15,813 bases of DNA from Thermoplasmata archaeon (lineage in GTDB: Archaea; Thermoplasmatota; Thermoplasmata; Lutacidiplasmatales; UBA184), in the NCBI GenBank assembly GCA_030043545.1, contig JASHXM010000097.1, positions 1-15,813 on the forward strand, written 5' to 3'. The notes beneath the pieces are model-generated. The model had not been told where the DNA came from and did no database searches. It was given only the letters and a program-made list of their open reading frames with translations. How positions within the stretch are numbered: the stretch's first letter is position 1; each line of letters opens with the position of its first letter. The translations under genes were made by a program, and so were the position numbers. Of the stretch, positions 6,568 to 12,734 are shown piece by piece.

Positions 6568-7571
6568 CCGACCCCGACGGAGGGCCGGGCGTCCGCCGCG
6601 GGCTCCAGGTACTCCAGCAGTTGCGTGCCCACGCGGTTCGCCGCGCACGGCCGGCACCAGGTCTGGCCACCGTGGGCCACCCCGCGTGGAGTGCACGCGG
6701 CGCAGAGCGGCCGGTAGCAGCTCGAACAGTCGAGCCGGGGATCGTCGTCCGCTAGGCGTTGTCGGCAGGCGAGACACGGCACGCCCTTGCGAACGGGAAG
6801 GCCGGAGCGGGCCGAGGCGACCGAGCGGGTCGACTCCGCCCGGAGTTGCGAGACCAACCCGTCGGACTCCGAGGCGATCCATCGCTCGAGCGCAGATCCG
6901 GTGGCCGTCCCTTCGTTCGCGACCGGTCCGAACAGCGCCAACGCCCCTTCGCCTTCGGCGGCGAGGTACTCCCGAATGAGCCCGGGGCCCGGGACCGGAG
7001 AAGCGTGGAACGTCTCCGCCGCAGGCTCGGGAGCCTCCGGTTCGGGTTCGGAGGCCAGAGACCGGGGCGAGGAGAAGCCCCAGCTCTCGGGCGGCGCCGG
7101 CCACCCGTGACCCAGCCGAGACGCGAGCGCGACGGGTCCCCCGAGCACGGAGTCCGCATCTGCCGGTGCGGCGGCCGAAGGCGAGGCTCGCAGCAGGGCT
7201 TGCCAGTCCGGCGGAGGGGTGTACTCGGCGCACTCGGCGCAGACGAAGGCGCTGTCGACCGGGATCGTGTTCGGGCGAACCGTGTCCGGGTCCGATCGCG
7301 CTCGGGCCCGGCCCCGGACCTCGAGCGTCGCAGCCGCTCCGAGCAGGGCGGCCGTCCCGGTGAGAAGGACGGCGACGAGGGCCACCCCGGGAAGGAGACG
7401 GTCGAGCCCGACGACGACCGTCGAGCCGAAGAATCCGCCGATCACCACGGCGAGGATCCAGGCGCCGGACCGGGGCGTCGAGGACGCCGCGGACCGAGGA
7501 GGTGCGGCGGGGTCGGTCGTGGCGTCGCGCAGAGTGATCGGCGGTTGGGTGGCCGACGGGTCTCGTATCAA
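6513..7571 (-). CDS. Membrane protein with C-terminal FYVE-like eight-cysteine zinc finger
   Basis: A 352-residue protein with a novel-looking layout. After a Pro/Ala-rich N-terminus come two transmembrane helices (about 37-56 and 62-83), then a C-x2-C pair (C111, C114). A long low-complexity Pro/Glu/Ala/Ser linker (about 130-260) follows. The C-terminal cluster has C266, C269, C282, C285, C290, C293, C306 and C309. Its spacing, C-x2-C-x12-C-x2-C-x4-C-x2-C-x12-C-x2-C, is that of cross-brace fingers such as FYVE. The basic RHHCR lipid-binding signature is not present, so phosphoinositide binding should not be assumed. The apparent start is a TTG at 7571, 42 nt after the FMN oxidase stop, so co-transcription is likely. 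The 3' end overlaps thrC by 55 nt, which is unusual. Confidence 0.72.
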   Translation of the reverse strand: MIRDPSATQPPITLRDATTDPAAPPRSAASSTPRSGAWILAVVIGGFFGSTVVVGLDRLLPGVALVAVLLTGTAALLGAAATLEVRGRARARSDPDTVRPNTIPVDSAFVCAECAEYTPPPDWQALLRASPSAAAPADADSVLGGPVALASRLGHGWPAPPESWGFSSPRSLASEPEPEAPEPAAETFHASPVPGPGLIREYLAAEGEGALALFGPVANEGTATGSALERWIASESDGLVSQLRAESTRSVASARSGLPVRKGVPCLACRQRLADDDPRLDCSSCYRPLCAACTPRGVAHGGQTWCRPCAANRVGTQLLEYLEPAADARPSVGVGYPDAGVPATNGSPEPVL

Positions 7572-7613
7572 CCTAGCGGTCGACAGGCGGGACCCGCGGT
7601 GCGGTCGGACCGC

Positions 7614-8717
7614 TCACCGGGGGAGCGGCGACACGTCCGGGGTGATCTCGGCGACGGTCCGGCAGCCGGTCAGCGCCATCGCGGCCGCGAGGTCGAGCTT
7701 CAGCAGGGTGAGATACCGCGCCACCCCCGAGCGACCCCCGACCCCGAGGGCCCACAAGAACGGCCGACCGACGCCGACGGCGCGGGCGCCCCGGGCCAGC
7801 GCGACGAGCACGTCGACTCCCCGTCGGACGCCGCCGTCCAGGTACACTTCGAGCCGATCTCCGACGGCGCGGGCGATCTCGGGAAGGACGTCGAGCGTTG
7901 CCGGGGCGCCGTCGAGCTGTCGACCCCCGTGGTTCGAGACGACGATCCCCTGGGCACCGTGCTCCGCACACCGTCGGGCATCGGCCGGGGTGAGGATCCC
8001 TTTCACGACCAGCGGGAGCCGGGTGAGCTGCCGAAGACGGTCGAGCCACTCCCAGGTCGCGGACGCCTCCGCCGGAAGGCGGAACACCCCGTGGTCGTCC
8101 GACGGAGACCGGGCAGGTGGCCGGACCCCGCGCGCGGTGCCGACCGGCACCGAACGATCGATCGCGAATCCGCCCTGCGCCTGGCGGTCCCGGACGCCCA
8201 GGACGGGGACATCGACCGTCACCGCGATGGCGGAGAATCCGGCCGCGGCGGCCCGATCGAGCAGCGCTCGCTCGACCGCCTCGTCGGCCTGGTGGTACAG
8301 CTGGAACCATCGCAGCCCAGGGCCGGAGGCGCGGCCGATCTCCTCGAGCGACCGGGTGGAGAGGGTGCCGAACGCGGCGAGGACGCCCGCTTCGGACGCC
8401 GCCGCCGCGATCGCGGTCTCGCCGTCCGCGTGGATCGCGCCGTGGTACGCCATCGGGGAGACGAAGAACGGCACCGCCACGGGTCGGCCGAGGAGCGTCG
8501 TGCGCGGGTCGACCGAGGCGACCCCCCGGAGTACCCGGGGATAGACGACGGCCTCGGCGAACGCCGTTCGGTTCCGGGAGAGCGTCCGCTCTTCCCCCGC
8601 GCCCCCCTCCACGTACCCCCGGAGCGCCGGGCTCCAGCGGGCGACCGCTCTCGCCTCCAGCTCGGCGAGGGTCTGGAACCCCGGGTCGACGCCGGGGGAA
8701 CGACGACGCGCGGGCAT
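7614..8717 (-). CDS. FMN-dependent alpha-hydroxy-acid oxidase/dehydrogenase (lactate or glycolate oxidase family)
   Basis: A 367-residue TIM-barrel flavoenzyme that oxidises an L-2-hydroxy acid to the 2-oxo acid. The family's active-site set is visible: Y35 (GYVEGGAG), the FMN loop SPMA (87-90), Q139 and Y141 (FQLYHQ), T167 and D169 (TVDVPVLG), K239 (VVKGI), the catalytic base H263 and substrate-binding R266 (SNHGGRQLDG), and the phosphate loop DGGVRRG (295-301). Length matches glycolate oxidase, lactate oxidase and LldD. The substrate and whether oxygen or a quinone is the acceptor cannot be told. The start ATG at 8717 is 29 nt from a TTTAA element. It is divergent from the dodecin gene, and the zinc-finger membrane protein follows on the same strand. 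Confidence 0.92.
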   Translation of the reverse strand: MPARRRSPGVDPGFQTLAELEARAVARWSPALRGYVEGGAGEERTLSRNRTAFAEAVVYPRVLRGVASVDPRTTLLGRPVAVPFFVSPMAYHGAIHADGETAIAAAASEAGVLAAFGTLSTRSLEEIGRASGPGLRWFQLYHQADEAVERALLDRAAAAGFSAIAVTVDVPVLGVRDRQAQGGFAIDRSVPVGTARGVRPPARSPSDDHGVFRLPAEASATWEWLDRLRQLTRLPLVVKGILTPADARRCAEHGAQGIVVSNHGGRQLDGAPATLDVLPEIARAVGDRLEVYLDGGVRRGVDVLVALARGARAVGVGRPFLWALGVGGRSGVARYLTLLKLDLAAAMALTGCRTVAEITPDVSPLPR

Positions 8718-8745
8718 GGTCGGGCAGGCGGAAGACGTCGCCCGG

Positions 8746-8753
8746 CTTAAACG
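8746..8753 (-). promoter_or_regulatory. TATA-like box of the FMN oxidase
   Basis: CGTTTAAG on the minus strand, 29-36 nt before the ATG at 8717. This is slightly farther than for neighbours, leaving room for a few untranslated bases at most. Confidence 0.4.
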
Positions 8754-8770
8754 GCCGGTCCGTCGGCGCG

Positions 8771-8788
8771 ACGGAAGGCCCTATGCCG
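8771..8788 (+). promoter_or_regulatory. BRE/TATA-like promoter of dodecin
   Basis: CGGAAGG (BRE-like) followed by CCCTATGCC ends 27-28 nt before the dodecin ATG at 8815. It faces the FMN oxidase promoter about 20 nt away, so the divergent pair shares one short control region. Confidence 0.4.
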
Positions 8789-8814
8789 CACCCGGCCTGC
8801 CTTCGCGAGTTCCC

Positions 8815-9021
8815 ATGGCGCAGAAGGCGACGGACGTGGTGGGCGTATCGAAGACGGGGTTCGCGAAGGCGGCCGAGAACGCCGTGGTGACCGCGGCGAA
8901 GACGGTCCGGAACCTCCGCTGGTTCCGGGTCGTCGAACTGGAAGGCCAGGTCACCGACCAGAAAGTGAGCGAGTACCGGGCCACGGTCCGGATCTACTTC
9001 GACCTCGAGGAGGGGGCGTAA
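8815..9021 (+). CDS. Dodecin, flavin-binding protein
   Basis: A 68-residue protein with the complete dodecin pattern: a first strand DVVGVSKTGF, the single helix FAKAAENAVVTAAKTVRNLR, then strands WFRVVELEGQVTD and SEYRATVRIYFDLEE. Dodecins assemble into hollow dodecamers that store or buffer riboflavin, FMN or FAD in stacked pairs. The stacking tryptophan is W36, the same position as in the Halobacterium protein. The glutamine that usually follows Tyr in the last strand (Q55 there) is Arg here. The frame extends upstream to a GTG at 8716, but the fold starts at the ATG at 8815, which has the usual length and sits about 27 nt behind a TATA-like element. It is divergent from an FMN enzyme. Confidence 0.92.
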   Translation: MAQKATDVVGVSKTGFAKAAENAVVTAAKTVRNLRWFRVVELEGQVTDQKVSEYRATVRIYFDLEEGA

Positions 9022-9040
9022 CGCCGCGCGATCCGCGGAC

Positions 9041-9056
9041 GTGAAGGTTCATAAGC
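9041..9056 (+). promoter_or_regulatory. BRE/TATA-like promoter of the PKD protein
   Basis: GTGAAGG followed by TTCATAAGC ends 22 nt before the ATG at 9079. It starts 20 nt after the dodecin stop, so the PKD gene probably has its own leaderless transcript. Confidence 0.45.
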
Positions 9057-9078
9057 CGTACTCACGCATACGCATCGC

Positions 9079-9789
9079 ATGGACCGGGCTCACGAGCGGA
9101 TCCTCGGCACGATTCTGGTCGTCCTCGGCGTTGCGATCCTGCTGTTCGCCTTCCTCCAGGCGTTCGCCCTGTTGGGCCATCTGCCGTCCTCGACCTCGCA
9201 GTCCGGTCCGGAGGCGGCGTTCGCCTACACGGTGAGCGGTCTCACGGTCACCGTCACCGACCACTCCCAGGCCGGTAGCTCGGCGATCAGTTCGACGTAC
9301 TGGGCGTTCGCCGACGGCAACTCGAGCGCCACCGCGAACACGTCGCACACGTACGGAAAAGCCGGCGCGTACAACGTCACCCTCCTCGTCGAAGACAAGA
9401 GCGGCAACATCGCCGAGTCCGCGGCGGTCGTCCACGTCGGACCCGGGGCGACCGGGGCGGGCGTCGGCTCCCCGAGCGTGACTCCCGGCGGGTCGATCGG
9501 ATCGATCCTGGGCGGGGTCTTCGGCACGTCCCTGTCGGGGATCGCGCACACCTCCGAGGAGGTGGTCGTCCTCGTGCTGATCTGGCTGGTCGGCGGGTCG
9601 TTCCTGAAGGCCGGCTGGAACCTGATCACGCCGAAGGCGGAGACGATCCAGGTCCGGGTGAAGCCGAAGGACCTCGCGATCGAGGGCGTCGGCTACTCGG
9701 CGATGCCTCAGCCCGGGCCGGCGGCGAGCCGGCCGACCGCCGCGGCGGCCGGGGGCCCGAGCCTCGCTGCCGCTCCGCTCGAGTCGTAA
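9079..9789 (+). CDS. PKD-domain protein with two transmembrane helices
   Basis: A 236-residue protein. Helix 1 spans about residues 9-32. A PKD (Ig-like beta-sandwich) domain covers about 45-120, with the typical signature TYWAFADGNSSATANTSHTY followed by GKAGAYNVTLLVEDKSGN, in which the family's W-x-F-G-D-G core appears as WAFADG. A Gly/Ser-rich linker leads to helix 2 (about 161-181), then a 55-residue tail ending in a Pro/Ala-rich stretch. The predicted topology puts the PKD domain outside the cell with both termini inside. PKD domains usually mediate adhesion or protein/glycan contact in archaeal surface proteins; one anchored between two helices with a cytoplasmic tail suggests a surface sensor or spacer. 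No partner is known. Confidence 0.82.
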   Translation: MDRAHERILGTILVVLGVAILLFAFLQAFALLGHLPSSTSQSGPEAAFAYTVSGLTVTVTDHSQAGSSAISSTYWAFADGNSSATANTSHTYGKAGAYNVTLLVEDKSGNIAESAAVVHVGPGATGAGVGSPSVTPGGSIGSILGGVFGTSLSGIAHTSEEVVVLVLIWLVGGSFLKAGWNLITPKAETIQVRVKPKDLAIEGVGYSAMPQPGPAASRPTAAAAGGPSLAAAPLES

Positions 9790-9857
9790 CGCCGTCCTGC
9801 GTCGCGCGCCCGTCCGCCGTCCGCCCTCGCGAGCGGCCGCGTCGAGCGGCAACTTGG

Positions 9858-9870
9858 AAAGGCTTTTTCC
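9858..9870 (+). promoter_or_regulatory. TATA-like T-rich element before the LURP/tubby-like gene
   Basis: AAAGG followed by CTTTTTCC ends 23 nt before the ATG at 9894. The T5 run is one of the few AT-rich tracts here. It could also act as a T-rich terminator for the PKD gene, whose stop is 70 nt upstream. Confidence 0.4.
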
Positions 9871-9893
9871 GCCCGACCCCGTAGTGGCGGCCG

Positions 9894-10439
9894 ATGGAGC
9901 CGGCTCCCGAGGTCGTCGCGAGCCAGCTCGAGTGGACGCACATCCCCAGCACCCACTCCTACCAGCTCCTGGTGGGGAACCAGCATTTTGCGACGCTCGC
10001 CTGGCAGAAAGGCTCCGGGTCGATTGCGGCCGCCGAGTCCTCCGAAGGCCGGTGGACCCTCAAGCGTCGCGGGTTCCTTTGGCCGGGAGTCACCGTCCGG
10101 AGCGTCGCGACGCGCCAGGACCTGGCGGTGCTCCGGGCGCAGTGGCGGGAGAGCACGATCCAGACGGCGGACGGTCGGGTCTTCCGCTGGGCGCGCTCCG
10201 GGTTCAAGGACCCGACGTGGAAGGTCACCGACTCGGCGGGGAAGGAGATGCTCTCCTTCGAACCCCGCCGCCGGGGACGCCACCTCGAGGGATGCGCGGT
10301 CGCCTCCTCGCCGGAGGCCGGCTCGGACCCCGCGCTGCTCCTCCTGTTGATCCTCGGGTGGTACTTCATCGTCATCGCCTGGGTCGAGGAGCACCACGAC
10401 GTCACCGGCGCGATCGGGGCGACCCTCGGGGCCGCGTGA
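9894..10439 (+). CDS. Tail-anchored beta-rich protein resembling LURP-one/tubby-C-like folds
   Basis: A 181-residue protein. Residues 10-140 consist of alternating short beta strands with repeated aromatic/basic patterns: SYQLLVGNQHFATLAWQKG, RWTLKRRGFLWPGVTVRS, DGRVFRWARSGFKDPTWKV and DSAGKEMLSFEP. A hydrophobic tail helix (about 147-164, ALLLLLILGWYFIVIAWV) and a short acidic end follow. Strand-rich proteins with RWTLKR-G-F and LADGR-x-F-x-W blocks and a C-terminal LLGWY helix belong, as far as I recall, to a widespread bacterial family likened to LURP-one, scramblase and tubby C-terminal domains. Function is unestablished. It is expected to face the cytoplasm, held to the membrane by its C-terminus. 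It lies just upstream of the SPFH operon but is separated from it by a strong promoter. Confidence 0.55.
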   Translation: MEPAPEVVASQLEWTHIPSTHSYQLLVGNQHFATLAWQKGSGSIAAAESSEGRWTLKRRGFLWPGVTVRSVATRQDLAVLRAQWRESTIQTADGRVFRWARSGFKDPTWKVTDSAGKEMLSFEPRRRGRHLEGCAVASSPEAGSDPALLLLLILGWYFIVIAWVEEHHDVTGAIGATLGAA

Positions 10440-10440
10440 C

Positions 10441-10457
10441 CCGCCGGCTTCCGGCGG
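10441..10457 (+). repeat. Perfect 7-bp inverted repeat, possible hairpin
   Basis: CCGCCGG-CTT-CCGGCGG directly after the stop of the tail-anchored protein. It would form a very stable RNA hairpin. There is no T-run behind it, so it is not a typical terminator; it may stabilise the 3' end of the upstream mRNA. Confidence 0.5.
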
Positions 10458-10473
10458 ATCCCGCCCGGCCCTG

Positions 10474-10489
10474 GAGTAGGTATATATCC
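10474..10489 (+). promoter_or_regulatory. Strong TATA box with BRE-like GAGTAGG
   Basis: GAGTAGG followed by TATATATCC is the best archaeal promoter match in the window. Transcription should start near 10510, about 215 nt before the SPFH start codon at 10727. Between them there is no convincing coding sequence. The gap 10440-10717 holds the hairpin, this promoter and a leader containing a 6-bp inverted repeat (ACGACG-GAC-CGTCGT, 10683-10697). The other genes have their boxes 22-30 nt from the start codon, so this operon is controlled differently. Confidence 0.65.
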
Positions 10490-10726
10490 ACACGAATGCG
10501 TATTGCCGCTGCGGACCCCTCGCCGTCGGCGGGGGCGGACCGCGGGGGGAAGAGTCGGGATGGGGGGTACGCGATCGGAGCGTCCACCCGTGCTGACCCC
10601 GGGCTCCCTCCGGTCGGGTCGTACGTCCGCCGCTTCGATCGCTAGCCCCGCCCGGGTCGCCGGCTGGCCACCGCGAGCTGCCACGACGGACCGTCGTCGG
10701 CTCGCCTTCCAGCACCGGTGGGCCCG

Positions 10727-11635
10727 ATGTGGGATCTTCTTCTCGACGTAACCGTCCCGGCGATCGTCGCCGGGGGCGGCGCGATCGCGATCTGGGCGAG
10801 CCTCGAGCGGCTGTACGTCCCGGTTCCGCCGAACCGGGCGCTCGTGCTGTTCGGTCGGCGTGCCCGACCTTCCGAGGAGGCGAGCGGAGGCACGGGCCGG
10901 GCGCCGCAGATCCTGGTCGGGGGCGGCGCGCTCGTCGCCCCGTGGAACCGCGCCACCGCGTTCCTGTCGCTCGCTCCGATCGACGTCGAGGCGACGGTCC
11001 GCGCCGTCCACGCGCTCGACGCGGGCTCGGCCGACGGCTGGGAGGTCACGCTCCAGGTCCAGGCGAAGATCCCGGCCGAGCCGAGAGCGCTGCGCTCCGC
11101 GGCCGAGAATCTCCTCGGTCTCGCGGAGGAGGAGCTGAAGGCGTTCGTCCGCCGCGCGGTCGAGGGGGCGGTCCCGTCGGTCCTCGCCCGGATCCGGCGC
11201 GGCGACGCCGAGCCGGACTGGGAGCGGCTCGGGGCGGAGATCCAGGCCGCGGTCGCCCCGGAGCTCGTGCCCGCCGGGCTCGTCGTCCGGTCGATCGCGG
11301 TCAAGGAGCTGCGACGGCTCGGCCCGCCCGCCCGGGCGGACCGGCCCGCCGACCCTCGTCGCCGGACGCCGTGGACGGCCGCCGAGGCCACGGCGCGGCG
11401 CGAGGAGTCGGACCTGAGACTCAACCGCGTGGAGCACGGGCTCCGCGCGATCGCGGCCGACCTCGCGCGGCTCCTCCGGGACGAGCCGCCGCGGCCGGAG
11501 AGCCCGGAGCGGGCGGCGCGCGACGAGCGGGTCGCTCCCCGCCTCTCCGATCACGATTCGACGGCCGACGGGCGACGCCCGGCGCCGGAGCGGCTCCCCT
11601 GGGGCGCCGAGCCGGAGACGGAGGCGAGCCCGTAG
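10727..11635 (+). CDS. SPFH/flotillin-like membrane scaffold protein
   Basis: A 302-residue protein. An N-terminal hydrophobic helix (about 5-28) is followed by a flotillin-type SPFH domain (about 29-195). Landmarks are RLYVPVPPNRALVLFGR, the GGGALVAPWNRATAFLSLAPIDVEA block, the strand EVTLQVQAKI, the helix AAENLLGLAEEELKAFVRRAVEGAVPSVL and LVVRSIAVKEL at the end. The helical region after it is short (about 218-255) and the tail is acidic and Pro-rich, so it lacks the long coiled coil of true flotillins. SPFH proteins oligomerise into membrane microdomain scaffolds. The ATG at 10727 is preferred over the GTG at 10718 because GGTGGG lies just before it. First gene of an operon with two GTPase-like proteins, so a membrane platform for them is a reasonable inference. 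Confidence 0.82.
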   Translation: MWDLLLDVTVPAIVAGGGAIAIWASLERLYVPVPPNRALVLFGRRARPSEEASGGTGRAPQILVGGGALVAPWNRATAFLSLAPIDVEATVRAVHALDAGSADGWEVTLQVQAKIPAEPRALRSAAENLLGLAEEELKAFVRRAVEGAVPSVLARIRRGDAEPDWERLGAEIQAAVAPELVPAGLVVRSIAVKELRRLGPPARADRPADPRRRTPWTAAEATARREESDLRLNRVEHGLRAIAADLARLLRDEPPRPESPERAARDERVAPRLSDHDSTADGRRPAPERLPWGAEPETEASP

Positions 11636-11657
11636 CGCCGTCGAAGGTACCGAAGAA

Positions 11658-11663
11658 GAGGTG
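11658..11663 (+). promoter_or_regulatory. Shine-Dalgarno site of the GTPase-like gene
   Basis: GAGGTG, 8 nt before the ATG at 11672. It sets the start and marks the gene as internal to an operon. Confidence 0.7.
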
Positions 11664-11671
11664 GGCAAACG

Positions 11672-12691
11672 ATGTGTCCAGCGGCGATTTTGGGTGACCG
11701 CGCCTGCGGCAAGACGACGTTCCTGGGACTGCTTTACGCGGCCCAGGTCAAGTACGGAACGCGCGTCGTCGACTCGTTCCGGTTCCACGCCCCGCTGCAG
11801 TCGCTCCGGCTGATGAGCCAGGTCTACGAGGGAATGAAGGACGCCCGGTTCCCGGGCGCGACGCTGAAGGACGAAATGACCGAGATCGGGTTCGTCTTCG
11901 GCTACAGGAAGCCGCTCTCCGGGCGCCTCCCGACGGCGCTGAAGGAGAAGAACTGGGTGAATCCGTTCGCGAAGCTCCAGTTCGCGGCGTACGACGTCTC
12001 GGGCGAGGATGTCCAGGAGTTCATCGAGACCGGCGTCGCCGCGAGCCCGATCATCCAGCAGCTGCTGAAGAGCCACGTCGTCGTCATCCTCGTCGACTGC
12101 AGCAAGATGACCAGCGAGATCGACTCCCCGCTGTTCCGCCAGATGCTGAAGTACGACAGCGAGGTCGCGTCGCTCCTCGTCTCGCTCCAGACGTACAAGA
12201 AGCAGGAGTTCGGCCGGATGAAGACGCAGGGGCTCAGCGTCGGCAACCCGATGATCTTCCCCGCGATCGTCCTCTCGAAGTTCGACTCCGTCCGCGACGA
12301 GGTGCTGGTGAAGCTCGGGCTCCACCGCGGCGTCCCCGCGGGCGACCAGAAGCGGAAGCGCAAGGAGTACGCCGAGGCGCTCCTCCGCGTCTTCATGCCG
12401 CAGACGCTCTCGCAGATCCGCGGCGGCAAGGTCGCGGGCGTCAACTTCGACCAGGCCGCCTACTTCTTCAGCTGGGTACGGACCGAGACCGCCGAAGCCG
12501 GCATGAAGCCGGTCGGCGCGCCCCGGATCGTGCGGAAGGGGTTCTCGGCGGACGGCGGCGCGGAGCCGGACTTCTCGTACGACGACTACGTCGCGTTCAT
12601 CGAGCACTTCCGTGACGTCGCGAACAAGGTCCCGGACGACATCGTCGAGCAGACGACGCTCCAGACCCCTCCGGCCGCGGCCACGGCGTAG
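11672..12691 (+). CDS. P-loop GTPase-like protein with intact nucleotide-binding motifs (DO-GTPase-like)
   Basis: A 339-residue protein beginning almost directly with a Walker A/G1 loop, GDRACGKTT (8-16). A G3-like motif DVSGED (108-113) follows the strand KLQFAAY, then a buried strand VVVILVDCSK, and a G4-like SKFD (202-205) follows the strand FPAIVL. The core is a Ras-like alpha/beta fold with a large insert before G3 and a C-terminal extension (YFFSWV, then DFSYDDYVAFIEHF). The block CGKTTFLGLLYAAQVKYG recurs in the paralogue at 13596. The layout resembles double-GTPase (DO-GTPase) proteins of GAP1-containing conflict systems, though assignment is by motif only. It is expected to be the nucleotide-hydrolysing member of the pair. 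An SD site lies 8 nt upstream; the gap to the SPFH gene is 36 nt. Confidence 0.78.
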   Translation: MCPAAILGDRACGKTTFLGLLYAAQVKYGTRVVDSFRFHAPLQSLRLMSQVYEGMKDARFPGATLKDEMTEIGFVFGYRKPLSGRLPTALKEKNWVNPFAKLQFAAYDVSGEDVQEFIETGVAASPIIQQLLKSHVVVILVDCSKMTSEIDSPLFRQMLKYDSEVASLLVSLQTYKKQEFGRMKTQGLSVGNPMIFPAIVLSKFDSVRDEVLVKLGLHRGVPAGDQKRKRKEYAEALLRVFMPQTLSQIRGGKVAGVNFDQAAYFFSWVRTETAEAGMKPVGAPRIVRKGFSADGGAEPDFSYDDYVAFIEHFRDVANKVPDDIVEQTTLQTPPAAATA

Positions 12692-12717
12692 GCCGGCGGC
12701 GCAGGGTACCCGTTCAC

Positions 12718-12725
12718 GGGGGAGG
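12718..12725 (+). promoter_or_regulatory. Shine-Dalgarno site of the GAP1-N-like gene
   Basis: GGGGGAGG, 9 nt before the ATG at 12735. It decides the start, since the frame is open further upstream with Arg/Ser-rich non-coding-like translation. Confidence 0.7.
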
Positions 12726-12734
12726 CGACACTCG

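Noticed and set aside
8716..8814. Extended dodecin start at the GTG at 8716
   Set aside because: It would add 33 Arg/Pro-rich residues not found in dodecins and would overlap the divergent oxidase start; the TATA spacing supports 8815.
10441..10457. Hairpin considered as an intrinsic terminator
   Set aside because: No T-rich tract follows, and archaeal termination relies on T-runs, so it is listed only as an inverted repeat.
10496..10645. Possible 49-codon gene right after the strong TATA box
   Set aside because: Its ATG is only 8 nt downstream of the TATA box, upstream of the expected transcription start, and the product has no coding-like pattern.
10560..10751. Possible 63-codon leader peptide overlapping the SPFH start
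   Set aside because: No well-placed SD, and an Arg/Ser/Pro-rich translation typical of out-of-frame GC-rich DNA. Not excluded, but unsupported.
9959..12607. An 882-codon open frame on the minus strand across the SPFH and GTPase genes
   Set aside because: Arg/Asp/Leu-rich antisense shadow of clearly coding genes; no recognisable motif.
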